Part shown: positions 18,001-27,314 of the stretch, in pieces
Position numbering within the stretch: position 1 is the stretch's first letter
Layout of the letters: the number at the start of each line of letters is the position of its first letter
Origin: Nocardia asteroides
GTDB taxonomy: Bacteria; Actinomycetota; Actinomycetes; Mycobacteriales; Mycobacteriaceae
Direction: 5' to 3'
NCBI GenBank assembly: GCA_019930625.1
Contig: CP082844.1
Coordinates: 1,178,001 to 1,242,000, forward strand
DNA length: 64,000 nt
Position numbers and translations under genes: made by a program
The notes under the pieces: model-generated
What the model was told of the DNA's origin: nothing
The model's input: only the letters and a program-made list of their open reading frames with translations
Databases searched by the model: none

Positions 18001-19202
18001 CGACCATGGAGTTGCCGACCGCCGCACCAGCGCTCGGCCGCCCCCGTGGCGCACCCACACCATTCACTCGCACGGCGCCCGTGCGTGCTCCACTCGTGCG
18101 CAACGAGTTGCTGTCGACCGCGGAGTCGTCGAAAGAGGTGCGCCGCTTCGGGTTCGATCTGCGCGGTCTGAACGCGGCCTACGAGGTGGGCGATTCGCTG
18201 GGCGTGTGGCCGGTGAATTCCACCTCGCTGGTCACCGAATGGCTGGCCGCGACCGGGTTGGACGGCCGTCGCGTCGTCGAGGTCGACCAACGCGAACTCC
18301 CCTTGGCCGAGGCGCTGCGCACGCATTACGACATCACGAAGGTCGGGCAGGATCTGCTCGGCTTCCTCGCCGAGCGCAACCACAACGGCAAGCTCGCCAA
18401 ACTGCTGCGCCGGGACAATCGCAACGAGCTGGCGAGCTACCTGTGGGACCGGCAGGCCGTGGACGTGCTGCGCGACTTCCCGGTGCGGGCCGATCTGGTG
18501 GAGTGGCTCGGCACGCTGAAGAAACTACAGCCGCGCCAGTATTCGATCTCGTCGAGTCCGCTGGTCAGCCCGGACGAGGTGGAGCTGACCGTCGGCATCG
18601 TGCGTTACGGCGATCCCGCTGCCACCGGTTCGGCGGCGCGGCGCGGCGGAGTGTGCTCGACCTTCCTCGCCGACCGGGCGCACGCCGACCGCACCGACCC
18701 TGCGGTGCCGATCTTCCTGCAGCGCGCACCGCATTTCCGTCCGCCCGCCGACCCGACCGCACCGATGATCATGGTCGGCCCCGGCACGGGTATCGCGCCC
18801 TTCCGCGGGTTCCTGCACGAGCGCAGGGCCCTCGGCTGCACCGGCCGCAACTGGTTGTTCTTCGGCGATCAGCATGCGGCGCAGAACTTCTACTACCGCG
18901 CCGAGCTGGAGGACATGTTCCGTTCCGGCTTCCTCACCCGCCTCGACCTGGCCTTCTCCCGCGACCAGCGCGAGCGGATCTACGTGCAGCACCGCATGAT
19001 CGAGCACGGCGCCGAGCTGTGGTCCTGGCTGCGCGAGGGCGCCCATTTCTACGTCTGCGGCGACGCCAGCCGCATGGCCAAAGACGTCGACGAGGCGCTG
19101 CTGCGCATCGCGCGCGTCCACGGCAAGCTCGACGAGGACGGCGCACTGGCCTTCAAGAAGCAACTCGTCGCCGAAAAACGTTACGTCCGCGACGTCTACT
19201 GA
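15003..19202 (+). CDS. fused assimilatory nitrate reductase / CysJ-like flavoprotein reductase
   Basis: A single 1399-residue protein combines two enzymes. Residues 1 to about 740 are a molybdopterin oxidoreductase of the NasA/NarB type: the [4Fe-4S] cysteines are in [12 protein letters not shown] and LCTKGATH, then [31 protein letters not shown] and, near the end, the molybdopterin-binding [18 protein letters not shown]. After a variable region, a flavodoxin domain starts at [21 protein letters not shown] Pro/Ala-rich linker leads to an FAD domain ([25 protein letters not shown]) and an NADPH domain ([28 protein letters not shown], ending KRYVRDVY). The CysJ-like half can pass electrons from NADPH to nitrate without a separate reductase. 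MIEGMSDAV from 14991 is an alternative start. Complete and in frame throughout. Confidence 0.93.
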   Translation: MSDAVTGRSDGTARTACSYCGVGCGITVRTASNDAGQPVIAKVSGDKLHPANAGRLCTKGATHAELMRTPGRMETAYRRFERGQVPVPFPVDEAVHEAATRLRAILDEHGPDAIALYVSGQMSLEAQYLATKLAKGYLRTVHIEANSRLCMASAGTGYKQSLGADGPPGSYDDFEHADLFFVIGANMADCHPILFLRMADRLKAGAKLIVVDPRRTETAERADLFLQIAPGTDLALLNGLLHLLVADGDIDAEFIAEHTEGWEAMPEFLADYPPQRVAEITGLSEADIRTAARWIGAAGEWMSLWTMGLNQSTHGTWNTNALCNLHLATGAICRPGSGPFSLTGQPNAMGGREMGYMGPGLPGQRSLLSAEDRAFVETAWQLEPGALRAEAGPGTVEMFRGLAEGEIKAAWIICTNPVATVPNRKTVIAGLEAAELVIAQDAYTETATNAYADLLLPATLWAEADAVMVNSERNLTLLQQSVPPVGDARPDWRIIADIATAMGFPGFDFASSAEVFDEIKRFANPATGYDLRGVSYEALRDGPMQWPCARPEQRRNPIRYRNDGVSQTLFVDENGHRPRLAFATPSRRAVFWPRPHMLPEEMPDDDYPFLLNTGRLQHQWHTMTKTGKIDKLTKLNGQPFAEVHPADAERLGLREGDQLEIASRRGRAVLPVQVSDRVRQGDCFVPFHWNDEQGEYLTINAVTNDAVDPASLQPEFKACAIALRRVAAVPRPKAPDALPATESAHPLAAVLGLDSGTAPTLSETERIYLSGYLAALQSLPVTGQPVLPESAPMSAHSRLWVDGLLAGIYSRAAAGSAPATDAGDTGHAITVLWASQTGTAEEFAATVAAHLAEHGFAPRLLDLDSCELSAIQGDVLVVSSTFGDGGPPDNGADFWDRLADGAVRLTGVRYAVFALGDSSYDDFCGYGRKLDERFAALGATRLLPRVDSEPDYEDAAQRWLDDVLAAFGDGPAEAPDFPTALPAHGATDSRRSAPRGGGVATMELPTAAPALGRPRGAPTPFTRTAPVRAPLVRNELLSTAESSKEVRRFGFDLRGLNAAYEVGDSLGVWPVNSTSLVTEWLAATGLDGRRVVEVDQRELPLAEALRTHYDITKVGQDLLGFLAERNHNGKLAKLLRRDNRNELASYLWDRQAVDVLRDFPVRADLVEWLGTLKKLQPRQYSISSSPLVSPDEVELTVGIVRYGDPAATGSAARRGGVCSTFLADRAHADRTDPAVPIFLQRAPHFRPPADPTAPMIMVGPGTGIAPFRGFLHERRALGCTGRNWLFFGDQHAAQNFYYRAELEDMFRSGFLTRLDLAFSRDQRERIYVQHRMIEHGAELWSWLREGAHFYVCGDASRMAKDVDEALLRIARVHGKLDEDGALAFKKQLVAEKRYVRDVY

Positions 19203-19247
19203 TGTTTCAGTTCGCCAGTACCACCTGAGACGGAGGAAAGGCTTGCC

Positions 19248-19598
19248 GTGGATGAGCCGACATACGACGAGTTGACGGACTCCATCGTTCGCGCCGGGAA
19301 CTGGGAGGGTTTGAAAATCTCGGTTCGGGAAGGCATTCCGTACCTCGTCGAACGCGCTGGCGTGGCGCTGGCTCCTCCCGTCGCCATGCGATTCACCCCG
19401 GACACGCTGCGGGACTACTACCGGAAGGTTGCGGAGGACGCTCTGCGTGGCAGGCCTGAATCCCCCTGGGACTGGTGGATGGACTTGATGTCCACCCACC
19501 TCGGCGAGGCGATGTACGACATGGACCGCTTAGGCGGTCCAGTCGTGATCACGATCGGTGAGTTCGGCTTCACCGCGACCCCGGTCGGAGCGGATTGA
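19248..19598 (+). CDS. hypothetical protein
   Basis: A 116-residue acidic soluble protein, GTG start at 19248 with CGGAGGAAAGG about 10 nt upstream. I recognise no family. It has GNWEGLKISVREGIPYLVER in the first half and a Trp-rich SPWDWWMDLMSTHLGEAMYD in the second. It starts 45 nt after the nitrate reductase stop on the same strand and may be transcribed with it; no functional link is evident. The next gene converges on it. Confidence 0.65.
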   Translation: MDEPTYDELTDSIVRAGNWEGLKISVREGIPYLVERAGVALAPPVAMRFTPDTLRDYYRKVAEDALRGRPESPWDWWMDLMSTHLGEAMYDMDRLGGPVVITIGEFGFTATPVGAD

Positions 19599-19615
19599 CG
19601 ATCCTTCCCCCGCGT

Positions 19616-20677
19616 TCACACCGCGGGCGGGTTCAGGCGGCTGAAGTCCGGGAGACGGTAGTACGGGTAGTAAGGGTAGGGCGGGGTGGTGGCGCTGGCT
19701 TTGTCCAGGCGGGCGACCTGGTCGGGGGTGAGTTCCCAGCCGACGGCGCCGAGATTCTGGCGCAGCTGCTCCTCGTTGCGGGCGCCCACGATGACGGTCG
19801 AGACGGTGGGGCGGCGCAGTAGCCAATTGAGGGCGATCTGCGGGACCGTCTTGCCGGTCTCGGCGGCCAACTCGTCGAGGACGTCGACCACGTCGTAGAG
19901 CTTCTCCTCGTCCACCGGCGGGCCCGCCTCGGCGGTCCGGTGCAAGCGGCTGCCTTCCGGGAGTGGCCGTCCGCGACGAATCTTGCCGGTGAGCCTTCCC
20001 CAACCCAGCGGACTCCATACCACCGCGCCGACACCCTGGTCGCGGCCCAGCGGCATGAGTTCCCACTCGTAGTCGCGCCCGACCAGCGAATAGTAGACCT
20101 GGTGAGCGACGTACCTGGTCAGGCCGTTGCGATCCGCCGTGGCAAGGGATTTCATCAACTGCCAACCCGCGAAGTTGGACGCGCCGACATAGCGGATCTT
20201 GCCCGCGCGCACCAGATCGTCCAGTGCCGCGACGACTTCCTCCACCGGCGTGCCCGCGTCGAAAGCGTGCAGCTGGAACAGATCGATGTAGTCGGTACGG
20301 AGCCTGCGCAGCGACCCCTCCACCGCACCGATCAACCTGGCCCGGCCGGACCCGGCGTCCAGCGGACCCGGGCCGGTCGGCAGTGTCGCCTTGGTGGACA
20401 GCAGCACCCGATCACGCCTGCCCTTGACCGCGGCGCCCAGCACCTCCTCGGAGGCGCCGTCGGAGTAGACGTCGGCGGTGTCGAACATGCTGACACCGGC
20501 GTCCAGACTGATGTCGACCAGCCGTCGCGCCTGCTCGGCGTCGGTGTCGCCCCACGCGCCGAACAATTCGCCCCGACCGCCGAAGGTGCCCGCCCCGAAG
20601 CTCAGGGCCGGCACGTGCAGGCCCGATGAGCCGAGCCGCCGGTACTCCATCTGCGTGTCCACCGTCTGATCGTTCAC
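19616..20677 (-). CDS. aldo/keto reductase
   Basis: This is a 353-residue NADPH-dependent oxidoreductase with the TIM-barrel AKR fold. It begins MEYRRLGSSGLHVPALSFGA after a ten-residue lead. The catalytic Asp and Tyr are in MFDTADVYSDGASEEVLG, the Lys in RVLLSTKATLPTG, and the His in YIDLFQLHAFDAGTPVEEV. The cofactor end is TVIVGARNEEQLRQNLGAV. The GTG at 20677 has GGAGGG about 8 nt upstream. It is divergent from a TetR-type gene whose start is 87 nt away, so it is likely its target. The substrate is unknown. Confidence 0.92.
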   Translation of the reverse strand: MNDQTVDTQMEYRRLGSSGLHVPALSFGAGTFGGRGELFGAWGDTDAEQARRLVDISLDAGVSMFDTADVYSDGASEEVLGAAVKGRRDRVLLSTKATLPTGPGPLDAGSGRARLIGAVEGSLRRLRTDYIDLFQLHAFDAGTPVEEVVAALDDLVRAGKIRYVGASNFAGWQLMKSLATADRNGLTRYVAHQVYYSLVGRDYEWELMPLGRDQGVGAVVWSPLGWGRLTGKIRRGRPLPEGSRLHRTAEAGPPVDEEKLYDVVDVLDELAAETGKTVPQIALNWLLRRPTVSTVIVGARNEEQLRQNLGAVGWELTPDQVARLDKASATTPPYPYYPYYRLPDFSRLNPPAV

Positions 20678-20689
20678 TGGAGCACCCTC

Positions 20690-20745
20690 CTAAAGGGTCT
20701 ATAGTTCCGTTAACGATTCGAACGATACACCCGTCCACGCTTAAA
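20690..20745. promoter_or_regulatory. divergent promoter/operator region of AKR and TetR genes
   Basis: The 86-bp gap is markedly AT-richer than its surroundings and holds CGTTAACG (20708-20715, a perfect palindrome) followed by TTCGAACGAT. A TetR dimer could bind here and control both genes. This is inferred from position and symmetry. Confidence 0.4.
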
Positions 20746-20763
20746 TGAAACTGGAGTGCCGTT

Positions 20764-21405
20764 ATGGAGCTTGAAGACACCACACCCGGCTCGGTTCGAC
20801 CCGGTGGACGGACCGCGCGGGTCCGCGCGGCCGTCCTCCAGGCGGCGGGCGATTTGCTGGCCGAACGCGGCTTCGCCCATCTGGACCTCGCCGAGGTCGC
20901 GGCTCGCGCCGAAGTAGGCAAGACCACCGTCTACCGCCGCTGGCGCACGCCCCCCGGCCTGATCGCCGACCTGCTGGTCGGCATGGCCGAACAGTCGCTG
21001 CCACGCGTGGACACCGGCTCGCTACTCGGCGATCTCACCGCCAACGCCCGCCTGGTCGCGAAGACACTCTCCGACCCCCGCCAAGGCAGGCTCTTCCGCG
21101 CCGTGATCGCGGCCGCCACGTGCGACGAGTCGGCCGCGTCCGCCCTGCGCCGCTTCTACGACGTCCGGCTCACCGAATGGTCCGCCTGTGTGGATGCCGC
21201 CATCGCGCGAGGTGAAGCGCCCGAGCACACCGACGCACGCGCGGTGCTTTCCGCCGTGTCGGCCCCGCTCTACTACCGGCTGCTCGCCAGCGGCGACCCG
21301 ATCGATGACGCCGCGGCGGACATGGCCGCCCAGGCCGCCGTCGACGCCGTCACCGCGGGCACCTTCGTGACCACCGGTGGACGGCACTGCGCCGACTCCG
21401 GCTAG
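20764..21405 (+). CDS. TetR family transcriptional regulator
   Basis: A 213-residue repressor. The N-terminal helix-turn-helix reads VLQAAGDLLAERGFAHLDLA then VAARAEVGKTTVYRRWRTP. The ligand-binding C-terminal half is divergent, with TLSDPRQGRLFRAVIAAATC matching the TetR_C_11-like class. ATG start at 20764 after CTGGAG. It is divergent from the aldo/keto reductase. The ligand is unknown. Its stop overlaps the 3' end of the converging TIGR03086 gene by 4 nt. Confidence 0.9.
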   Translation: MELEDTTPGSVRPGGRTARVRAAVLQAAGDLLAERGFAHLDLAEVAARAEVGKTTVYRRWRTPPGLIADLLVGMAEQSLPRVDTGSLLGDLTANARLVAKTLSDPRQGRLFRAVIAAATCDESAASALRRFYDVRLTEWSACVDAAIARGEAPEHTDARAVLSAVSAPLYYRLLASGDPIDDAAADMAAQAAVDAVTAGTFVTTGGRHCADSG

Positions 21406-22004
21406 TCGAGCACCGCTGCCCTGGTCTCGGCAGTCCAGTCGGCGCGGCGGCCGGTGAACGCGAGGACCCGCTCCCAGTCGGACGCCGCCGCCGCGACCGG
21501 CACCACCGGCCCGAACAAGCCCGGCACGCCCTCGGCGGGAGTGTCGCGCAGCATGTCCAAGAGAATCGCGCCGGACCGGGCATCACACGTGAACGGCTGG
21601 CCGGTGGCCTTCGCCAGATCCCAGCCGTGCACGACCACCTCGTCCAGCGCGAACCTGGCCATCACCGGGGCGGGCTGGCTCACCCCACCCGCCTCCGTCA
21701 CGCCGTCCCAGGCCGCGGGCTCCCGCCACGCTGCCACCAGGGCATCGAGCCGGGCAGGGATGCGCGAGCGCCAGCCTTCCGGCAGGGCGCGCTCGGCAGG
21801 GGAATCCGGCGCGACGGACCTGCCGACGGCCTCCTTGGTGGCCGACTGACGAAACGCCTCGGTCAGATCGTCGACGTGCGCGAGCAGAGCACCGACCGTG
21901 ATGTCCGCGCAGGGTGTCGGCGCCGCGAGCTGGTCGTCGGTGATGCGGCCGATCACTGTCGCCAGCGCGGTAGCGGCCGGTTCGAAATCGAATTCCGGAT
22001 TCAT
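21402..22004 (-). CDS. TIGR03086 family metal-binding protein (DinB/mycothiol-dependent type)
   Basis: The protein (200 residues from ATG 22004, AGGAG five bases upstream) has the four-helix DinB-like fold related to mycothiol-dependent maleylpyruvate isomerase. Metal-ligand histidines are placed at VGALLAHVDDLTEAF and DEVVVHGWDLAKATGQPF. The first segment, TVIGRITDDQLAAPTPCADI, is typical of TIGR03086. These proteins often act in mycothiol-linked detoxification, but the substrate is unknown here. Longer starts at 22037 lack support. It converges with the TetR gene. Confidence 0.85.
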   Translation of the reverse strand: MNPEFDFEPAATALATVIGRITDDQLAAPTPCADITVGALLAHVDDLTEAFRQSATKEAVGRSVAPDSPAERALPEGWRSRIPARLDALVAAWREPAAWDGVTEAGGVSQPAPVMARFALDEVVVHGWDLAKATGQPFTCDARSGAILLDMLRDTPAEGVPGLFGPVVPVAAAASDWERVLAFTGRRADWTAETRAAVLD

Positions 22005-22117
22005 CGGATCTCCTGAGCCGGGGATATGTCCAACCATGTAGACACAACCGCCGCGCGGAATTCATCGGTCCGGAGGGAACGCGCCGAGCCAGCGCCGCCG
22101 CCGCGTGAGCGCTCCGG

Positions 22118-22576
22118 TCAGCCGTCCGACGCGATGCGGTCGGTTTGTCCGCGATGGACGGCGAGCGCGGTATGCAGGAAGTCCAGGATCAGCGAAAGCT
22201 GGGCGGCGTCGTAGCGATCGAGAGCCTGCGCACCCGCCCGGCCGACGGGTTCGAAGATCCGCTCCGCCACCTCTCGCGCAGCGGTGGTGGCGGTTACCAG
22301 CACGCGCCGCCGATTGGACGGATCCTGACCGCGCACGACGAATCCGGCACGTTCCAGTCGATCGATCGCCGCGGTGGTGGCCGCGGGGCTGAGTTTCACC
22401 GCGGCACTCAGCTCGCCCGCAGGCAGCGGGCCACGGCCGAGCACCACATCCAAGCACCGCATATCGGTGCGGTTCACGCCGAGGTGTGCGGCGACCGCCT
22501 CGTCGAAGACGTCGAAGCTCTGCTGAAGCAGCCGCAACTGCATGCCGATTTCGCCGATGAGCCTATCTTTCGACAT
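22118..22576 (-). CDS. MarR family regulator
   Basis: A 152-residue regulator: dimer helix MSKDRLIGEIGMQLRLLQQS, winged helix LPAGELSAAVKLSPAATTAA then IDRLERAGFVVRGQDPSNRR. The ATG at 22576 is used because it leaves a clean divergent gap to the next gene; the longer frame runs through that promoter. It is divergent from an SnoaL-like gene and probably represses it and itself. Confidence 0.9.
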   Translation of the reverse strand: MSKDRLIGEIGMQLRLLQQSFDVFDEAVAAHLGVNRTDMRCLDVVLGRGPLPAGELSAAVKLSPAATTAAIDRLERAGFVVRGQDPSNRRRVLVTATTAAREVAERIFEPVGRAGAQALDRYDAAQLSLILDFLHTALAVHRGQTDRIASDG

Positions 22577-22637
22577 TCGAAACTTTCTGTTATCGTAACT
22601 TTTGTTGATCGAAATCATAGCACGGAGGGGCACCGCC
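22577..22637. promoter_or_regulatory. divergent MarR operator region
   Basis: The 61-bp gap is AT-rich and contains GTTATCGTAAC (22589-22599) with arms GTTA/TAAC and two related AACTTT blocks beside it. This is a plausible MarR dimer site overlapping both promoters; position and symmetry only. Confidence 0.45.
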
Positions 22638-23147
22638 ATGACCGACACCCGCGACCGCACCGACGACGACGCCCGGATCCGGGCGCTGTTCGGAGACCTC
22701 ATGCAGGCGTGGACCGACAACGACGCCGAGGCCTACGCCGGATATTTCACCGACGACTCCGACTACGTGTCCTATGACGGCACCCGCGCCATCGGCCGCG
22801 CCCAGCACCAGCACAATCACGACAAGCTCTTCCGAGGCGTGCTGGCAGGCTCCGCACTGGTCGGCGACGTGGAGTCGATCCGCTTCCTCACCTCCGACGT
22901 GGCGATCCTGCACGGCACGGCGTCGGTACTGATGCCATGGCGCTCCCGGCTGCCCGAGCGCAGGCTGTCGCGCCAGACACTGGTGCTGGTACGCACGTCC
23001 GAAGGCTGGCGTGTTACCGCGATTCACAACGGCCGGGTCCGCCCGGTCGCGATCCCCGAACCGGATTCCTTTCCGGCCGAGATGTCGCGCCTCATTGCCC
23101 GCCTCGCGCGCAAGCTCGGACTCGGATCGCGCCGGCCCGCTCCGTGA
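22638..23147 (+). CDS. SgcJ/EcaC-type SnoaL-like protein
   Basis: This 169-residue protein has the NTF2/SnoaL cone fold: IRALFGDLMQAWTDNDAEAY, YFTDDSDYVSYDGTRAIGR, TLVLVRTSEGWRVTAIHNGR. It matches the SgcJ/EcaC group, small enzymes or binding proteins of unclear reaction. ATG at 22638 with GGAGGGG upstream. The C-terminal 35 residues (ending KLGLGSRRPAP) are basic and look unstructured. Probably controlled by the divergent MarR protein. Confidence 0.85.
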   Translation: MTDTRDRTDDDARIRALFGDLMQAWTDNDAEAYAGYFTDDSDYVSYDGTRAIGRAQHQHNHDKLFRGVLAGSALVGDVESIRFLTSDVAILHGTASVLMPWRSRLPERRLSRQTLVLVRTSEGWRVTAIHNGRVRPVAIPEPDSFPAEMSRLIARLARKLGLGSRRPAP

Positions 23148-23244
23148 TCGGCACCACCGAGACCGAACCGTCCCGACCGGCTCGCCACACCGCCGTTACC
23201 TACTCGTAGCGGCGAAATGCGCTGGAAAAGCGGACAATTGGTAG

Positions 23245-23493
23245 ATGAAGGGTGATCGGGTGGAGATCGTCGTCGACGTGGGCGACGGGTCTCGCAGTTA
23301 CGAGATCGCGGCTACCCGGGCGGGGCGGCGGGTCGAGGTACGGATCGCGCGCGGCGTGGTCGAAGTCAGCGAAGTGACGCGATCGGGGACGGCGGTGCGG
23401 ACCGCTCGATTCATGGCCGGGCGCACCCTCGCACTCGTCGAGCACCCCGCCGACGCGACGGCGCCGCAGATCGGCGAAGAACGACAACGTTGA
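23245..23493 (+). CDS. small conserved hypothetical protein
   Basis: An 82-residue protein starting MKGDRVEIVVDVGDGSRSYE with alternating beta-strand pattern (VEVRIARGVVEVSEVTRSGT) and a Met-Ala-Gly-Arg turn near the end. It looks like a small beta-rich protein of a type I have seen repeatedly in mycobacterial and nocardial genomes, with no known role. ATG at 23245; the upstream 97 bp probably hold its promoter. Confidence 0.6.
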   Translation: MKGDRVEIVVDVGDGSRSYEIAATRAGRRVEVRIARGVVEVSEVTRSGTAVRTARFMAGRTLALVEHPADATAPQIGEERQR

Positions 23494-23622
23494 CGGGGAG
23501 ATGCTTGCCGTACGGCCTTGCCGCGGGCATCCTCGATGCAGCCGAAGTTGAACGTCCGCCTCGATTGCGGCGCGCCACGACGGGTATGCCGATCGAGAGG
23601 CCTACATGGAGAGGAGCGCACG

Positions 23623-23847
23623 ATGTCAGATCCCCTTGCCGACGCGGTCCCGGAGGCCGATCTCGCCGAGCAGTCCGTTCCGGCGTATCCGGAGGAGCCG
23701 GTGCTCGCCGACGACCTGCCGGAAGAGGACGTCGTCGAGCGGGCGATCCTGGAGCGCGACAGCTTGGAGGCGAACCCCGCGGACGTGATCGAACAGTCCA
23801 TCGCGGTTCCGATCGATGACGATCCCGAGGAGGACCTCGACTACTGA
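23623..23847 (+). CDS. small acidic protein
   Basis: A 74-residue, strongly acidic protein: MSDPLADAVPEADLAEQSVP through PIDDDPEEDLDY. GAGAGGAG precedes the ATG at 23623 by a suitable distance. No domain is visible; it is probably disordered, with repeated (E/D)-(Q)S(V/I) units (EQSVP, EQSIAVP). It sits tail-to-tail with menD, 16 nt away. Confidence 0.7.
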   Translation: MSDPLADAVPEADLAEQSVPAYPEEPVLADDLPEEDVVERAILERDSLEANPADVIEQSIAVPIDDDPEEDLDY

Positions 23848-23863
23848 CCGCCCCGGCCCGCGC

Positions 23864-25507
23864 TCAGGGCTGAATCTTCGCCCGCACCGTCGTGTGCAGT
23901 TCGCGCAGGCTCGACCGCTCGGTGGCCACCTCCAGCACGCGCACGCCGTGGGCGTGCCCGGTCAGCTCGGTGGCCAGTTGCTGCGGGTCCACCTGCCGGT
24001 GCGGGATGCGGTAGGCGGCGCACAGTGCGGCGAGATCCATGCCGTGCGGGGTGCCGAAGACCCGCTCGAACACGCCCGCGTACTGCGGGTCGCCCTGTTC
24101 GAGCAGCTCGAAGATGCCGCCGCCGTCGTCGTTGGCGACCACGATGGTCAGATCGGCCGGCCGCGGTTCGCCGGGTCCGATGAGCAGGCCGGACGCGTCG
24201 TGCAAGAACGTCAGGTCACCGATCAGCGCGATGGTGCGCCCCTCGTGATGCAGAGCGGCGCCGACGGCCGTGGACACCGTGCCGTCGATACCGGCCACGC
24301 CGCGATTCGACAGCACTTCGATCCCCGGCCGCGGATGCGACACCAGCGCGGCGTCACGCACCGGGTTAGAGGCGCCGAGCAAGAGTTGGTCACCTTCGCG
24401 CAGCGCGTCCATAACGACAGCGGCGACGTGCAGCCCGGTGGGTTTCGGGTGCCGGGCCAGTTCGGCCCGCACCACTTGCTCGGCTTTGGCGTTCAGTTCG
24501 CGGCAGTGCTCCAGCCATTGCGCTCTGGGCGTGCCGGTGATGACAGCACGCGTGCCGGTTCCCACCACATTGCCGGACACGTCGGGCCATCGCGGCCCGG
24601 TGGTCAGCGCGTAGACCCGCACGTCGGGATCCGCGAGCACCTTCGAGACCTGCCGGTGCAAAGTGGGGCGGCCGGTGATGATCGCCTGCTTCGGCCGCAG
24701 CAGCGGCAGCGCCAACGGATGCAGCGCCGGACCGTGCATGGGGGCGGTGGGCTCCGCGACGGTCGGCAGATGCGCCAGCTCAGGGCGCAACCCGGCGCCG
24801 TGTCCGGAGATGACGACGGTGTCCGGGGTGAGGTCCAGTTCGAGCGGCACGTCGAGCGTCGCGTACTGGGTCTCGGTCCAGGCGCACTCGCCCGCGCGAC
24901 CGGCGGGAGCCGACTCGCCGGGCGCGAGGTCGGGGACCAGCGGCTCGCGCAGCGGCACATCGAAGTGCACCGGGCCCGCATTGCCGGAGCGGGTGCCGCG
25001 CGCCGCCGCGAGCACCCGGCAGACCGCTGAGCGCCACTGGCTGTTCTGGTGGCCGTACGGCTGGTGATCGCCGTCGCCCGCCTCCTCCTCTGCCAGACCC
25101 AGCGAGATGGCGGCGCGTACCTGGCTGCCGAACAGGCCGAACTGCTCGACGGTCTGGTTGGCGCCGGAGCCGAGCATCTCGTAGGGCCGGTTGGCGCTGA
25201 GCACCACCAGCGGGACCCTGGCGTAGTTCGCCTCCAGCACGGCAGGCCCGAGGTTGGCCACCGCGGTGCCCGAGGTCATCACGACGGGGACGGGGAGCCG
25301 GCTGGCGATCGCGAGCCCGACGGCGAGGAATCCGGCCGTCCGCTCATCGATCCGCATGTGCAGCCGCAGGCGCCCGGCCGCGTCGGCAGCCTGCAGGGCG
25401 AAGGCCAGCGGAGCGTTCCGGGAGCCGGGGCACAGGACGACATCCCGCACGCCCCCGCGCACGAGTTCGTCGACGACGACCTGCGCTTGTGCTGTAGACG
25501 GGTTCAC
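23864..25507 (-). CDS. menD: SEPHCHC synthase MenD
   Basis: MenD is the thiamine-diphosphate enzyme that joins isochorismate and 2-oxoglutarate, the first committed step to menaquinone. From the GTG at 25507 it has 547 residues. N-terminal features: [20 protein letters not shown] and [20 protein letters not shown] (glutamate that activates ThDP), then [20 protein letters not shown]. The ThDP-binding C-domain has [18 protein letters not shown] and [21 protein letters not shown] at 25531 would add eight residues; the GTG follows GGAGG closely. In M. tuberculosis menD lies near menG and mgtA as well. Confidence 0.94.
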   Translation of the reverse strand: MNPSTAQAQVVVDELVRGGVRDVVLCPGSRNAPLAFALQAADAAGRLRLHMRIDERTAGFLAVGLAIASRLPVPVVMTSGTAVANLGPAVLEANYARVPLVVLSANRPYEMLGSGANQTVEQFGLFGSQVRAAISLGLAEEEAGDGDHQPYGHQNSQWRSAVCRVLAAARGTRSGNAGPVHFDVPLREPLVPDLAPGESAPAGRAGECAWTETQYATLDVPLELDLTPDTVVISGHGAGLRPELAHLPTVAEPTAPMHGPALHPLALPLLRPKQAIITGRPTLHRQVSKVLADPDVRVYALTTGPRWPDVSGNVVGTGTRAVITGTPRAQWLEHCRELNAKAEQVVRAELARHPKPTGLHVAAVVMDALREGDQLLLGASNPVRDAALVSHPRPGIEVLSNRGVAGIDGTVSTAVGAALHHEGRTIALIGDLTFLHDASGLLIGPGEPRPADLTIVVANDDGGGIFELLEQGDPQYAGVFERVFGTPHGMDLAALCAAYRIPHRQVDPQQLATELTGHAHGVRVLEVATERSSLRELHTTVRAKIQP

Positions 25508-25531
25508 GCCTCCAGACTGGCAGACAGTCAA

Positions 25532-26136
25532 CTAGAAGTCGCCGCCGGGAGGCTCGCAATCACACTGTGTCATCGCACACCCTGCGGCTTCGCGCAGTGG
25601 CTCGCCCATGAATCACCCGCACCGCCGCCATCGACCGGAGCGTGATCCGGTATCCCGCGTCGCGCCCTCGTGCGTCGGCTCCCTCGCCGTCTCCATAGGG
25701 GGTCGGCCTCGAGGCTCATCAATCGCTGCGTGACCCCACCGGTTCGGCCAAGCCTTTCGAGCGAAGCGAGACCGAGCATCGGCCGTTCACGGCCCGGCTC
25801 GTGTCCGTGTGGCCGTCGCGTAGGCGACGAACGAGCAAGCGGCGGCCGCTGGGGTCGCGAACCTTGATGGGGCCGCGAACACGCCGCGTGGAAGGCGCGG
25901 CAAAACGAACAAGCCCGCCAGTCACCGGGTGCCGCGAACCCTAGCGACCAAGCGCCGGCAAAACCGAACAGCCGAGAGCACCCAGCATGGAAGGCGCTGG
26001 GAACAAACGCAGCTCGCGTCCGAGCGACCGACCCGTCCGCGACGAAGTCGTCGGCGGTGGCCGCTCGGACGCGAGCCGTACAGGGGCGCGAACTCGCGCT
26101 GCCCGACGCGCTGTGCACAAGCACAGCGCTAGGAGA
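25532..26136. other. 605-bp gene-free region with dispersed repeats
   Basis: No convincing gene lies here; a 184-codon minus-strand frame has the composition of shadow coding. The segment carries two copies of a dispersed repeat, 25755-25831 and about 26058-26080 in opposite orientation. The part 25840-26040 is a low-complexity run of GCGAAC/GCGGCAAAACGAAC-like words. Confidence 0.55.
25755..25831 (+). repeat. dispersed repeat, copy A
   Basis: This 77-bp segment (TTCGAGCGAAGCGAGACCGA through GCGTAGGCGACGAA) matches 27490-27568 with about nine differences. The core CGGCTCGTGTCCGTGTGGCC recurs inverted at 26059-26078 and 30477-30496. All four copies lie between genes. Confidence 0.65.
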
Positions 26137-26583
26137 TCACTTGGCGTGCTTCTCGATCAGGTCGCCGACCCGCGGGAGCGCCTCGATGACGTTCTTCTTC
26201 GCCGAGGAGCGCATCGAGGAGTAGACCTTCTTCAGGGCGGGGCGAGTGGAGGACTCGGCCCGGGCGTCGGTGACGGCGAGCAACGCCTCGGCGACCTCGT
26301 CGGACTTGGCGACGAGCAGATCGGCGAACTTGCCGGAGCCCGACGCGGCGTATTCCTGCCAGAACGGCTCCAGCTGCGCGACGAGCTTGGGCGCCAACGA
26401 CTCCAGCGCATCGGGCACGATGGACGGGCTGATCTTCTTGACCGCCGCGTAGCCACCCTTCACAGCCAGGCCGGACGCACCACCCTTGTCCGAGACCTCG
26501 GCGTCGAGAACCTCGACGGCGTCGGCAAGGAAAGCCGGGCGCTTCGCGTCGTCGAGCAGGGATTCAGACAGTGCTGCAACCAC
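26137..26583 (-). CDS. DUF6918 family protein
   Basis: A 148-residue alpha-helical protein widespread in Actinobacteria with no known role. Conserved signs: LDDAKRPAFLADAVEVLDAE near the start, GGYAAVKKISPSIVPDAL, FADLLVAKSDEVAEALLAVT, and the C-terminal SSAKKNVIEALPRVGDLIEK. The GTG at 26583 has GGAGG nine bases upstream and gives the usual family start (VVAALSESLLDDAKRP); the 170-codon longer frame adds unrelated residues. Alone on the minus strand downstream of the thioesterase gene. Confidence 0.8.
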   Translation of the reverse strand: MVAALSESLLDDAKRPAFLADAVEVLDAEVSDKGGASGLAVKGGYAAVKKISPSIVPDALESLAPKLVAQLEPFWQEYAASGSGKFADLLVAKSDEVAEALLAVTDARAESSTRPALKKVYSSMRSSAKKNVIEALPRVGDLIEKHAK

Positions 26584-26657
26584 TTTCAGGTTCCTCCGGA
26601 TCGGTATCGATGAACGAGCGAGGGCAACTATACGCACCCGCGCCAGCATTCACCCGG

Positions 26658-27314
26658 CTATGGCTGCCAGGGCAGCAACTCCACCATAAGTCCTTCGCAG
26701 TCCGCGAGCAGATCGCCCTGCTCATCGCGCAATTCGGCGGTGATGAAAGTCTTGCGCCCTTCGATCCGGTCGACCCGCCCGCGAACCGTCAGCGGTGCTT
26801 CCAGCGGAGTGATCTTGCGGTAGTTCACGTGCAGGTACGCGGTGCGACTGATCGGCCGTCCGGCGTAGTGCACGATCATGCCGAGCAGGTCGTCGAACAG
26901 CAGCGGCAGTACTCCGCCGTGCGCGGCCCCGTTTCCGCCGAGATGGAAGCGGCGGAACACACCGGTCATCTCGATGCCGTCCGGCCCCGCCTCGACCACC
27001 TGCCACGGCAGCAGCAGAAGGTTTCCCCGCCCGGGCAATTCGACGGCGCGGCCCGCCGGGCCCTGCAACTCCGGCGCGCGGTGGGGCTCCAGCAGCTCGA
27101 TCAGTTCGCGGGCTTTGGCCTGCGCGGCCCCGAAGACGTCGTCCGGCGCGTCCGCCGACACCGCCAGATCCTGCAACGTCCGCATCGCTTCCACGAACCC
27201 GCCGAAGTTCGGTCCCACCCGCGCAGGCGTGACCTTCGGAAATCCCCCGTGCTTCTCGTACCGGGAGGCATCCACCGCAGTCCGGTCGATAACCGGTTTC
27301 ACTCGCTCGCTCAT
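26658..27314 (-). CDS. PaaI-type hot-dog thioesterase
   Basis: The 218-residue protein has an N-terminal stretch of about 110 residues and a C-terminal hot-dog domain with NGAAHGGVLPLLFDDLLGMI (substrate site) and AYLHVNYRKITPLEAPLTV. It probably hydrolyses an acyl-CoA. Neighbouring menB makes 1,4-dihydroxy-2-naphthoyl-CoA, which needs a hot-dog thioesterase for the next step, so this protein is a candidate for that reaction; that is inference from position only. ATG at 27314. Confidence 0.8.
   Translation of the reverse strand: MSERVKPVIDRTAVDASRYEKHGGFPKVTPARVGPNFGGFVEAMRTLQDLAVSADAPDDVFGAAQAKARELIELLEPHRAPELQGPAGRAVELPGRGNLLLLPWQVVEAGPDGIEMTGVFRRFHLGGNGAAHGGVLPLLFDDLLGMIVHYAGRPISRTAYLHVNYRKITPLEAPLTVRGRVDRIEGRKTFITAELRDEQGDLLADCEGLMVELLPWQP

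Noticed and set aside
25570-26124. 184-codon minus-strand frame
   Set aside because: It runs through dispersed repeats and has shadow-like Arg/Ala/Ser composition.
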